Source of the DNA: an uncultured Prevotellaceae bacterium
GTDB taxonomy: Bacteria; Bacteroidota; Bacteroidia; Bacteroidales; Bacteroidaceae
NCBI GenBank assembly: GCA_947306605.1
Contig: CAMZHB010000071.1
Span: 1-7,701, forward strand
DNA: 7,701 nt
Direction of reading: 5' to 3'
The notes beneath the pieces were generated by a model. It searched no databases, had not been told where the DNA came from, and worked only from the letters and a program-made list of their open reading frames with translations. Positions 1-7,425 of this stretch are shown here, piece by piece. The translations under genes were made by a program, and so were the position numbers. Every line of letters begins with the position of its first letter. Within the stretch, counting starts at the first letter, position 1.

Positions 1-3
1 CAT
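1..3 (-). other. Possible start codon of the next operon gene (cut by window edge)
   Basis: On the minus strand an ATG occupies 3..1. It is 10 nt after the TAA of the 205-residue gene and is preceded by GCAGGCGGA, which could serve as a ribosome site. The spacing equals that of the other genes in this operon. Only the codon itself is visible, so this is a positional guess. Confidence 0.35.
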
Positions 4-13
4 TCCGCCTGCG

Positions 14-631
14 TTACTCATAGACTATTTCTACTTTCTTTACGACCGTCCAAAAACCATTTTTCAAAACGGCAGACCCCTGCGCCAGTTGACGATAGGT
101 TTGAGGCTTTTCGCCATTGACCGTAAGTTCGCAGGCGGGCTCAATGGTCTTGACGCGGTTGTCGAGGGCCTTGATGGCTCCCTGACGCGTGGGACAGAAG
201 TCGATAATGGCCTGTTCGGGCTCGTCTTTCATCAAGGTGAAACGGTAATAACTGGTTTCGTAAGCTTCAAACGTCTTGCGCTCGTCGTCAAACATACGTT
301 CAGCTGTGGGACGACCGAAATAAATGACTTTCGGGGACTCAACCACAGGCTCCGTGAGATATGCATTAGCCGCAGCCTGAGCTTGGGCATCGGCTATGGC
401 CTGCACATTGCGTGAGACCTCCTCATCAATTAACAGCTGCACTTCCTGACGTGTCAACACTTCGGTCGGCAGCGCATCGTGGAAATGCTGTTGGGCCGTC
501 TGGAGATCGTAGGTAGCATCGTCGAGCGCCTCGCGCAAATCGGCTATTTTATGGTTCTGCATTGACAACAGCACAATAAGCACCACAACGGCCACGAGAG
601 CCACGATAGAGAGAATTAAAGCAGTATTCAT
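14..631 (-). CDS. Single-pass membrane protein with coiled coil and soluble C-terminal domain
   Basis: 205 residues; family not recognised. Residues 3-23 form one hydrophobic helix right at the N-terminus with no cleavage site, so it is probably an uncleaved anchor. Residues about 24-50 (heptad-like, acidic and Gln-rich) and 57-92 (Ala/Gln-rich) look helical, probably coiled coil. Residues about 100-205 form a compact mixed domain with aromatic strands (KVIYFGRP, SYYRFTLM, FWTVVKKVEIVYE) and a helix carrying ALDNRVKTIE. Orientation is uncertain: His, Lys and Arg just after the helix hint at a cytoplasmic tail. It follows the actin/Hsp70-like gene by 36 nt with only an A-rich leader and no terminator, so it belongs to the same unit. 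A membrane tether or adaptor for the cytosolic partners is the natural guess. Confidence 0.75.
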   Translation of the reverse strand: MNTALILSIVALVAVVVLIVLLSMQNHKIADLREALDDATYDLQTAQQHFHDALPTEVLTRQEVQLLIDEEVSRNVQAIADAQAQAAANAYLTEPVVESPKVIYFGRPTAERMFDDERKTFEAYETSYYRFTLMKDEPEQAIIDFCPTRQGAIKALDNRVKTIEPACELTVNGEKPQTYRQLAQGSAVLKNGFWTVVKKVEIVYE

Positions 632-667
632 TGGATAGTTTCTTTTTGAATGTTTATATCATTTTCA

Positions 668-3600
668 TTACACCCGGTCGGTTGCTATGGCATAAGCCAG
701 CGCATTGATAGCTCCGTTAATCGGATAGAAAAACAGGGCATCACCCACTCTGGGATTCTGCTCCTGACGCGAAGCTTCATGCCCGCGCTCATCAAGCATC
801 GTAGCCAAGAATTCATCGGCTTTGTTGAGCAATATCTCACGGTAACGCGGGAAACGATTGGAAGGCACACCAAAATAGTTCTGGAACGAAATGACCGAAT
901 CCAGTCCCAGAAAGAAATCGACGAATGCACTGTAGGATGTCAGGACTTCGCCCTGTACATCGCGGGTCACTGCTGCAAACGTGGTATCACTGGAATCGAA
1001 CATCGCAGAACCGCTGTATACCGCCTTGAGACTTTCGGTCTCCACATTCAAGTCTTCAGGACGCAAGTCAAGACCACCTTTACATGTGATGACTTTGGGA
1101 TTGTTCACACGACGCAGTTCCACACGGCCATCGTCGGAGAGAATGCGGTTAAAGACTATTTGTGTGAGCCGTTGCAGATTGTCGTCTTCACCGATGGCCG
1201 ACAGCATTTTGGAGGCAGTACCGCTCACCGTGAGATACGCCGGCGAAGCAATGCCACGCGCCTTAAGCAGTTGGGCTGCATAATAAAGCTGTGCCACGTA
1301 GAATAACAAGAGGATAAACTTCATGTCATAGTCACGGCTCAGCCAATCGGACAACGAAATGCCCTGCCCTGCCAACTGCGGGTGATTCTGCAGTGAGAAC
1401 ATAAAAGATATCACATCGGCAGAATGACCCGTCCGACGAATTTTCTCGTAACTGCTACGCACCCCAGGATATGCAGAGATGGCCTGCATCACACGTTCTT
1501 CATAACGCTGGACAAAACCATTGCGGGAAATATCCGTTCCATAAAAGTCGCCGAACAAACTGTTGCCGGCAAAACGAACAGACGACAGCATCAGGGGACG
1601 GTTCTCATTGTATACTACGAAATCCGTTGTTTCACCTCCGATATCCATTGATACAACCGGACGCACGGCAGAAGTAACCCCACAGGTGTTCTTGTAGTAA
1701 TAGTATGGAGCCAAGCTTTCCGTCAAGCACTGCATGCGGCACTGCGGACTGATTATTGCTGCGGCACGCGTATTCCATATTGAGGTAAGTTGACTACGCT
1801 GATAAGGCAACATGCTGACTGGATAGAACCATGTGATGCCTGTACGGTCGAGGGCTCCACCCAAAGACAAGACCTTGTTGCGAATGAGCATCAGAAGTTC
1901 CTCAAAGAACGCTTCCATCAGATTCGCATGTTCAGCACCGGTCCATTTGAGATTGGTTACCGTCTCGTTATGGTTGGACTCAACGTAGCGCTCGTAGTGG
2001 AAACCTATGGCCACATCAGCCAAACTGGTCAGTTTATCCGTACGACCTGAAGATGTACGCGGACGACATACAGCCGTGCGGGTTGGGAAATGTACACTCC
2101 GCTCACCACCTATGTGCAATGGCACGAACTCCTGGTTAGGAATATCGAAGAAATAGTCTAAATCATGCTCGCCTATCACAGTTTCGACGTTGGGATGCAA
2201 ATAGTCATGTAGCGGCATGGATTGAACATCGGAACCAATAATCTCAAACGGATAAATTTGTCCGTCCACTTTGTACTCAATATGTGTGTTGGTTGTACCG
2301 AAATCTACGGCGACATCCACTTGTTTATTACCTTGAACCAAGTCACGGCGCAGGGGAACTATCAATGCCCGCAAGGGAGTACCTACTGCCGAGAACTGAA
2401 TATAGTCATATTCTTCCGCCCCACTATAGTATTTTGTCGTTAGCGGGTCACCATTGGCCTTATCTGCCCTTACCGAACAGGCAAAAGCCTTTGGTGTAGT
2501 CACACGTTCATCATAGAAAGCCAATTCATAGCCGTTAGCTGTTGCAGACATGTCTCCGTCTATCAGCGCCACACGCTGTTCACTGGGAACACCACGGAGA
2601 CGGAAGAAGGGATAAAGATACAGATCGCATGCACATTCTTTTATCACCCCGACATTACGTGTGACATCTGGATTCATTTCAATCGAGTTGTAATAAATGC
2701 GCTCAAACGTGATGTAGCGACCCTTCTGAATAGGAATTCGGAATGTAGCCCTTGCACTGCCACCTGCAAGTGTTTCAATGTGGAACACCGGATGCGGATG
2801 TACCTCAGAGGTCATGCCTTGCAAATCGGCCAACGAAAGATAATTCAGAATGGTCCGTTTGAGCGGAAGCATAAATGCATATTCCTTGGAATCGGTCCAA
2901 CCGCTAAAGAAATTGTCGGAACTGACTGGATATGGCAACCGAACCAGATAAGGCTCAAACACATCGGCAGGCGTCAGGAAAGGATAGTGAGTGCCATCGA
3001 AAGGTAACTCACGCTTATTTATGTCTTGCTCTCCAACGAACAACGGAGCCACATTGCCTTTTAGCCACGGACCGAACGTATAGAATGTGTCACTTTCGGT
3101 ATAAGTCTCTGTCGGAAGTATCACCGGCAAGCGACTTGATTCATTCTTTGAGGCATGAATTCTGAAATCGCTGTGAGCAGCGATATGATTGGCGGCGTCA
3201 CCTTTAACATACAGAGGAAGATCACGAAATACCGATACTTTATTATCTGCAGCTAATACCAATTGCTCAAATTGAGACACGTAGTCTTCTGGACGTGAAG
3301 CAACCAGTCGCTGTTTTACAGCATTGTCATCAATTTGGGCAAAACATGCTTGAATATAATCATACACCTCGCGATAAACAACATTGAAACGAGGCTGACG
3401 TGACATGAGCCAAACATAGTAAATGAAATCACCGCTACGCTGATGAAGAGCTTTGAAACTTGCTGGAGTCTCATCAAAAGCACGGTGATTGGTCAAATAT
3501 GTTGTCACGTAATCCAATTTGTTAGCCGAAGCAACACACAATGAAGTGGGTGATGTGGCACCAACAATGTTCAAAGGCTCCGGTCCGTCCAAACAATTAA

Positions 3601-4045
3601 GCAAATAGATAGTATCCACTTCACCGAAGTTAAATCCTTCGGCATCCTGTTCCATATAGAGTTCCAACGTACGTCCTAATTGGTGGAACAGCGGATTGTT
3701 CTTCAAGTGCTTCAGATCGCTGCGCGACCATTCAATAATTTCATAATGGTCTTGGAAACGGCGATAATTATAGAAAATCTCCAGCATATCGAGTGAAAAC
3801 GACACCAGTTTGTGATATATGGTCACACCGGTAAGTCCCACTTCTGCATTGCGTGTCACAGCATCAAACGCACTGCGTACCAATTCAAAGTTTGCAAACG
3901 GAGAAGGTATGGAAGTTATGGGCAAACTGGCAGCGCCACCTGCGGGATCACTGATAGCTGCTATCGATTTTTCATCGTATTGCTGTGAAAGGTCCCACCC
4001 GTTGAGCGAAGCGTTTCCCTCATGAAATCGAAATACGTGCGGCAT
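668..4045 (-). CDS. Giant actin/Hsp70-superfamily ATPase-domain protein
   Basis: 1125 residues with no signal peptide or membrane helix. The C-terminal half carries the actin/Hsp70/FtsA ATPase motifs in order: phosphate-1 VDFGTTNTH (580-588), a strand and helix WFYPVSMLPYQRSQL (739-753, compare Hsp70 'VPAYFNDAQRQA'), CLTESLAPYYYY (773-784, compare 'INEPTAAALAYG'), phosphate-2 DIGGETTDFVV (801-811), adenosine motif LTVSGTASKML (938-948), and NPKVITCKGGL (982-992) as the following loop. The N-terminal 570 residues match nothing I know: helical up to about 270, then β-rich. Length and layout recall SrfB-type Hsp70-like proteins, but I cannot assign it to that family. The start is the only sensible ATG, 2 nt after the tubulin-like stop. 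ATP binding is well supported; filament formation, chaperone activity or signalling are open. Phosphate-2 has Glu805 where Gly is usual. The 5' part of the gene is AT-richer than the rest. Confidence 0.87.
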   Translation of the reverse strand: MPHVFRFHEGNASLNGWDLSQQYDEKSIAAISDPAGGAASLPITSIPSPFANFELVRSAFDAVTRNAEVGLTGVTIYHKLVSFSLDMLEIFYNYRRFQDHYEIIEWSRSDLKHLKNNPLFHQLGRTLELYMEQDAEGFNFGEVDTIYLLNCLDGPEPLNIVGATSPTSLCVASANKLDYVTTYLTNHRAFDETPASFKALHQRSGDFIYYVWLMSRQPRFNVVYREVYDYIQACFAQIDDNAVKQRLVASRPEDYVSQFEQLVLAADNKVSVFRDLPLYVKGDAANHIAAHSDFRIHASKNESSRLPVILPTETYTESDTFYTFGPWLKGNVAPLFVGEQDINKRELPFDGTHYPFLTPADVFEPYLVRLPYPVSSDNFFSGWTDSKEYAFMLPLKRTILNYLSLADLQGMTSEVHPHPVFHIETLAGGSARATFRIPIQKGRYITFERIYYNSIEMNPDVTRNVGVIKECACDLYLYPFFRLRGVPSEQRVALIDGDMSATANGYELAFYDERVTTPKAFACSVRADKANGDPLTTKYYSGAEEYDYIQFSAVGTPLRALIVPLRRDLVQGNKQVDVAVDFGTTNTHIEYKVDGQIYPFEIIGSDVQSMPLHDYLHPNVETVIGEHDLDYFFDIPNQEFVPLHIGGERSVHFPTRTAVCRPRTSSGRTDKLTSLADVAIGFHYERYVESNHNETVTNLKWTGAEHANLMEAFFEELLMLIRNKVLSLGGALDRTGITWFYPVSMLPYQRSQLTSIWNTRAAAIISPQCRMQCLTESLAPYYYYKNTCGVTSAVRPVVSMDIGGETTDFVVYNENRPLMLSSVRFAGNSLFGDFYGTDISRNGFVQRYEERVMQAISAYPGVRSSYEKIRRTGHSADVISFMFSLQNHPQLAGQGISLSDWLSRDYDMKFILLLFYVAQLYYAAQLLKARGIASPAYLTVSGTASKMLSAIGEDDNLQRLTQIVFNRILSDDGRVELRRVNNPKVITCKGGLDLRPEDLNVETESLKAVYSGSAMFDSSDTTFAAVTRDVQGEVLTSYSAFVDFFLGLDSVISFQNYFGVPSNRFPRYREILLNKADEFLATMLDERGHEASRQEQNPRVGDALFFYPINGAINALAYAIATDRV

Positions 4046-4047
4046 GA

Positions 4048-5475
4048 CTAAATCTTTTTGTGGTTAATAAATTGACGGGTTGCCTCTGAGAATACACTCA
4101 TAAAGTAATCCTCACCTGAAAGTGTATGAGACAGTTTGACCGCCACCTTTTCCATCTCGTCGAGCATGGCATAGTAACCTTTATCCCGCCCGAATGTGCG
4201 GCTTAGCAGCCCGCCAGACAACGCTTTTACGCCATTGACTGATTGCAACAAATCATGAGGCGCCATCTTCAGATTGAACGGTTGGAAGCTACGGACATTG
4301 CTTGCCATTTCACCCAACCAAAGATTATAGGCTTCAAAAATTTGGAACAGGGTCTTATAGGGCTCTCCCTTTAGCATCGCTTTCTGATAATGCCGGTCTT
4401 TAGCCCATGCATACGTCAAGGCATCGACCATACGTGTCTTGTAGAACTGACTAAAGAGGAAAAACTGGGTCAACGGCATACGGATCATCCGTTGGGTCTG
4501 TTCTGAGAGCAGAGGAAAGGTCAACGGGTCTGCGTCTTCCTTCGTTGCATACTCTTTATATACCCTCGTCTCTTCTGATTTCAAACTGACAAAATCGACT
4601 ACAGACAAAGCTGCCGCCAGTTCCACGAAATGAGCATTATTCTCCTGATACCGACCACCTTCACAGTTGTGGTAATTGCTTTTCAGGTTGTCACCGATAT
4701 AGTAGAGCGCATCGATATCGAGATTGTTGATGTAATATGTCAATGCTGATTTGGCCTTCGAGAGGAAGGTGGCGGCATTGATGCTGCTGTCCTCGCGGTC
4801 TTCCAGTCCGAAATAGGGCAATACCGTAATGGCTCCAATACGGGCTTTCTGCAGGAAGGCTGCCGACGGGAAATCCTCCACTTGTGCCGAGCGGAATGTC
4901 TTTAACAGCAACGGGAAACCGGCTGCGCCTGTACCGCCAAAGATGGAACTGATAATGAAGATACGGTCGTTTTCCTGGAAATTCGCCATCAACTGTTTCA
5001 TCGACGTACCACCCAAGTCGTCACTTTGGAAATTGTTGAGCACCACGCTGCCCATATTGGGATTGCCCTTGAAGCCCACATTCATCTCCGCCTGAAGATT
5101 GCGTTTGGAGAACAGCAGGCTGACAAGAGCCCGGTTGGCTTTATCCAACTGGTTGTAGCGAATATAGTCGCCAAAACTCTTGTTCACTTCATTCGAGATA
5201 GGCACACGGAAATTAGTTTCCATGTCGTCCACTTCTGTCCTGAAGAACGTATTGAGGCTATCTTCGTTAAAGGTCAGGCTCGCACGCAATTTCTTATAAT
5301 CATTCAGCAAATCCACCGTACGGGTCAAGTCGCCGTTTGACTGGTCTGCGTCGATAATCACGGGCACCACGGCATCCGTGTCCTTCAGTTCCACACCGGC
5401 AGCCAACAACATCGTAAGCGATTTAAGCACACGGGCCCCGGTGCCGCCGATGCCAAATATATACAGTTTACTCAT
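4048..5475 (-). CDS. Tubulin/FtsZ-like GTPase-fold protein
   Basis: 475 residues, probably cytosolic. The order of motifs matches the tubulin/FtsZ nucleotide-binding domain. GIGGTGARVLKSL (8-20) is the first glycine-rich loop after β1. IDAD (41-44) sits where FtsZ has NTDAQ. IISSIFGGTGAAG (174-186) is the tubulin signature loop (FtsZ GGGTGTG). ITVLPYF (216-222) matches the FtsZ VVTxPF strand. DALYYIGDNLK (255-265) matches FtsZ 'D..I.IPN..L'. NNAHFVELAAAL (279-290) falls where the T7/synergy helix is expected. The last 170 or so residues are helical and unlike the FtsZ C-terminal domain. The protein is far from FtsZ itself and fits the diverged 'tubulin-like' families proposed from genome context to act with vWA proteins in membrane remodelling. 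It probably binds GTP; polymerisation is not proven. It is translated 7 nt after the membrane protein and ends 2 nt before the actin/Hsp70-like gene, suggesting coupled synthesis. Confidence 0.88.
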   Translation of the reverse strand: MSKLYIFGIGGTGARVLKSLTMLLAAGVELKDTDAVVPVIIDADQSNGDLTRTVDLLNDYKKLRASLTFNEDSLNTFFRTEVDDMETNFRVPISNEVNKSFGDYIRYNQLDKANRALVSLLFSKRNLQAEMNVGFKGNPNMGSVVLNNFQSDDLGGTSMKQLMANFQENDRIFIISSIFGGTGAAGFPLLLKTFRSAQVEDFPSAAFLQKARIGAITVLPYFGLEDREDSSINAATFLSKAKSALTYYINNLDIDALYYIGDNLKSNYHNCEGGRYQENNAHFVELAAALSVVDFVSLKSEETRVYKEYATKEDADPLTFPLLSEQTQRMIRMPLTQFFLFSQFYKTRMVDALTYAWAKDRHYQKAMLKGEPYKTLFQIFEAYNLWLGEMASNVRSFQPFNLKMAPHDLLQSVNGVKALSGGLLSRTFGRDKGYYAMLDEMEKVAVKLSHTLSGEDYFMSVFSEATRQFINHKKI

Positions 5476-5482
5476 AATCCAT

Positions 5483-5902
5483 TTAGAAAGGTATTCTGCG
5501 CGACTTCACGCTCAGACGTTGAAACAACAATGAGGCAACAAAACTCAGTACCAGCGTCCAGGCAAACACGATTAGGCCGAAGCTAACCACTGCCGTGTCT
5601 ACAATCGACGTATGGTGAATGTTTTTCTCAATCAGGTATTGGTCCACCGTAGTATTGCCCATCAGTGCGCCCGTAACGGCACAAGCCAAAGAGCAGAGCA
5701 ACACCAGCACCAGCCACTTCCAAAAACGGGCAAGTTGGATGTGGTCTATCACCACATAATAAAGCACCAATGGTACCACAATGAAAGCCAACATCACATA
5801 GAACACGGCGGGATATGCCCCGGACTCGTACATATAGCGAGAGAAATCGCCTAAATCATAATAATGCCACAATTCGTAAAAATTGGCGCAAAATTCATTC
5901 AT
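5483..5902 (-). CDS. Small three-helix membrane protein, function unknown
   Basis: 139 residues. I recognise no family. The N-terminal 31 residues are soluble and rich in Tyr, Phe and acidic residues. Three hydrophobic helices follow at about 32-52, 62-82 and 101-127. The short loop between helices 1 and 2 contains Arg and Lys (HIQLARFWKW) and the tail ends in KSRR. By the positive-inside rule, the tail and first loop are cytoplasmic, while the N-terminus and the polar 82-100 loop are periplasmic. The ATG is preceded by AAGAAGAAG, a plausible purine-rich ribosome site, 11 nt after the lipoprotein stop. Its stop lies 7 nt before the tubulin-like gene, so it is firmly inside the operon. A likely role is an inner-membrane anchor joining the periplasmic vWA protein to the cytosolic nucleotide-binding proteins; this is inferred from position and topology only. 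Confidence 0.75.
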   Translation of the reverse strand: MNEFCANFYELWHYYDLGDFSRYMYESGAYPAVFYVMLAFIVVPLVLYYVVIDHIQLARFWKWLVLVLLCSLACAVTGALMGNTTVDQYLIEKNIHHTSIVDTAVVSFGLIVFAWTLVLSFVASLLFQRLSVKSRRIPF

Positions 5903-5913
5903 AGCTTCTTCTT

Positions 5914-7290
5914 TTATCGTTTCAATTTAATACTGATTCCCACAATGGCCGCCAATATCAGCCCGATGACCACCAATCCCGTGGGGAACGACGAACTGCG
6001 GCCTGTGCGGTTAATTACAAAATCCAAGTGGAAAATACCTTTCCCCTCGTTTTTGGCCAGAAACGCATCGTTAATACCGCGCATCATGTGGTCGATTCCA
6101 AAAGTTACATCGTAAGGCGGTACACGTTTCACATCGTCTGTCGTACTGCTTGAAGCAATCCATTCGGGCAGACGGTACTTCAGATTCACTGATATCTTGC
6201 CGCCAATGGCCTTATTCGGCGTTTGAAGTGTCAAATAATACGGATTCTCAAGTCCGGCCGCTGCACAGTCGCCGTAAGCCGAGCCTTCGGGCGCCACGCG
6301 GTCCACACGCACCACACGCAGTCCCGCAGGCGACGTTTCGTAATTGGCCGTGTCCTTCAGATAACTCTCGTCTGTAAACAACTGGTTGGCATCCACAGCC
6401 ACCGAAAAAAACAGCGAGTCCATCTCATGCCCCGAAAGGTCCAGGCGGTCGATACCCAACTTGCCCCGGCTCGGAATGATGCGACGCACATTGCTGAAGT
6501 CCGAGGTCAGCACACACGCATTGTCTTTGCCCATAGTCATATTCTGGGAACTAACCATAAACTTGTGCAGCAAACCATTTATATGCTCCTCATCCAGTTC
6601 AATACGGTTACAGAAATCACGCAGACGGGCCGTTTCTCCCATTATCACGACGAAATAAGGACGGAAGCCATAATATTTCAGCGGCTGGTCAAGCATGTCG
6701 AAATAGAAGCCGTTGAACACCGACTTGCACTGCAACATGACCAGAGCCAAGTCGCCATTATGCTTTCCGATGGCGTCCATAAAAGCACGCTGCGTCTGAT
6801 TCTTTTGGTGATTCAGATACTCCAACGCATTGCCTTTCTGCACAGAATAGATGCAATCAGAGAAAAGCACAGACACTGTATGGCCGTCCGTGCGCTCCAA
6901 AATCTGAGAAAAAATACTGTTTATGTTACTCGAAGACGTATTGCCTTGCTTCATCGTCACCGGATTCAGACGCAGACAGAAATCCTCCACATCATCGCCC
7001 AAGCCCGTCGGCACCACCTTGGCATTGATAAACTGTATGCCCGGCTGCCCGTACGTCTCCTTCGACATCACCAGCAGGTGTTCCAATACGTCCTTAAACT
7101 GCGTGCCACCCTGCACGTAACCGTACATGCTGCCCGAGTTCTCCACATAAAAATTCACCTTAGTAGGCACCGTCGTATCTTTCACGTCATCTGCCACGGC
7201 ACCGCTGCGTCCATGCCTGCTGCAGCCGCCCAACAATAGCACAGCCGCACACCAGAGCACCAACGACGCTATATTGATTTTCGCTCTCAT
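5914..7290 (-). CDS. vWA-like lipoprotein with C-terminal transmembrane helix
   Basis: 458 residues from the ATG at 7290. This start was chosen over the TTG at 7320 because that TTG overlaps the -7 promoter element, while the ATG directly precedes a clean signal peptide (MRAKIN, hydrophobic stretch, lipobox LGGC with Cys23). Residues about 44-230 look like a von Willebrand A fold: a β-strand ending VNFYVENSGSM gives the MIDAS-like loop (residues 50-54, Glu-x-Ser-x-Ser), and VLFSDCIYS (about 141-149) gives the later Asp. A β-rich region without a name follows (about 260-425). Residues about 435-455 form a hydrophobic helix ending in KLKR, so the C-terminus is probably cytoplasmic and the body periplasmic. 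The residues after Cys23 (SRHGR) are basic and do not look like the acidic export signals that send Bacteroidota lipoproteins to the cell surface. vWA domains usually mediate metal-dependent protein binding. First gene of the operon; 11 nt to the next. The client is unknown. Confidence 0.8.
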   Translation of the reverse strand: MRAKINIASLVLWCAAVLLLGGCSRHGRSGAVADDVKDTTVPTKVNFYVENSGSMYGYVQGGTQFKDVLEHLLVMSKETYGQPGIQFINAKVVPTGLGDDVEDFCLRLNPVTMKQGNTSSSNINSIFSQILERTDGHTVSVLFSDCIYSVQKGNALEYLNHQKNQTQRAFMDAIGKHNGDLALVMLQCKSVFNGFYFDMLDQPLKYYGFRPYFVVIMGETARLRDFCNRIELDEEHINGLLHKFMVSSQNMTMGKDNACVLTSDFSNVRRIIPSRGKLGIDRLDLSGHEMDSLFFSVAVDANQLFTDESYLKDTANYETSPAGLRVVRVDRVAPEGSAYGDCAAAGLENPYYLTLQTPNKAIGGKISVNLKYRLPEWIASSSTTDDVKRVPPYDVTFGIDHMMRGINDAFLAKNEGKGIFHLDFVINRTGRSSSFPTGLVVIGLILAAIVGISIKLKR

Positions 7291-7317
7291 ACGCAATATT
7301 CCTAATATAAAAACGTA

Positions 7318-7325
7318 CAAAAATA
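7318..7325 (-). promoter_or_regulatory. Bacteroidota-type -7 promoter element for the vWA/tubulin/actin operon
   Basis: The minus strand reads TATTTTTG here, an exact match to the Bacteroidota primary sigma -7 consensus TAnnTTTG. Transcription would start near 7312, leaving a leader of roughly 20 nt before the ATG at 7290. No good TTTG -33 element is found 19-21 bp upstream, so the promoter may be weak, activator-dependent or dependent on the -7 element. It sits just past the terminator of the previous gene, as expected for the head of a new transcription unit. Confidence 0.7.
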
Positions 7326-7369
7326 CAACATTTTTCCAACATGCACCCTCATTTCCGCTAAATATCGTA

Positions 7370-7407
7370 AAAATGAAGCCGCAAAAGACAATTCCTTTGC
7401 GGCTTCA
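7370..7407 (-). terminator. Intrinsic terminator after the HNH gene
   Basis: A perfect 12-bp inverted repeat pairs 7374-7385 (TGAAGCCGCAAA) with 7396-7407 (TTTGCGGCTTCA) around a 10-nt loop. On the minus strand the hairpin is followed by a T-run (ATTTTT). It lies 19 nt past the HNH stop codon. The asymmetric T-tract is on the side expected for minus-strand transcription, so it should separate the HNH transcript from the operon that starts at about 7312. Confidence 0.85.
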
Positions 7408-7425
7408 ATTGATTTCACGCACAAT

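Larger units (their letters stand above)
7291..7425. other. Intergenic region between HNH gene and operon
   Basis: 135 nt without a gene. It holds the terminator hairpin of the HNH gene and the -7 promoter element of the operon. The remaining stretch (about 7326-7369) is AT-rich and shows no clear operator repeat or -33 box. It is the only substantial non-coding stretch in the window. Confidence 0.7.

Noticed and set aside
632..667. Possible separate promoter before the 205-residue gene
   Set aside because: The 36-nt gap is A-rich but has no TAnnTTTG match and no terminator precedes it, so read-through is simpler.
650..1306. 218-codon open frame on the plus strand
   Set aside because: It is antisense to the conserved ATPase end of the actin/Hsp70-like gene and has low-complexity, domain-free composition.
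4048..5475. The tubulin-like gene as the cell-division gene ftsZ
   Set aside because: The motifs are tubulin-like but diverged, the T7 loop is absent, the C-terminal half differs, and the neighbours are not division or cell-wall genes.
6223..7239. 338-codon open frame on the plus strand
   Set aside because: It lies wholly antisense to the vWA lipoprotein gene. Its product is dominated by His, Arg and Gln with no domain, as expected for a shadow of a GC-rich gene.
7291..7320. TTG start at 7320 adding 10 residues to the lipoprotein
   Set aside because: It overlaps the -7 promoter element and lies upstream of the expected transcript start. The ATG at 7290 gives a normal lipoprotein signal peptide.
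7336..7340. GTTGG (minus strand) as a -33 promoter box
   Set aside because: It is only about 10 bp from the -7 element, too close for the usual 19-21 bp spacing.
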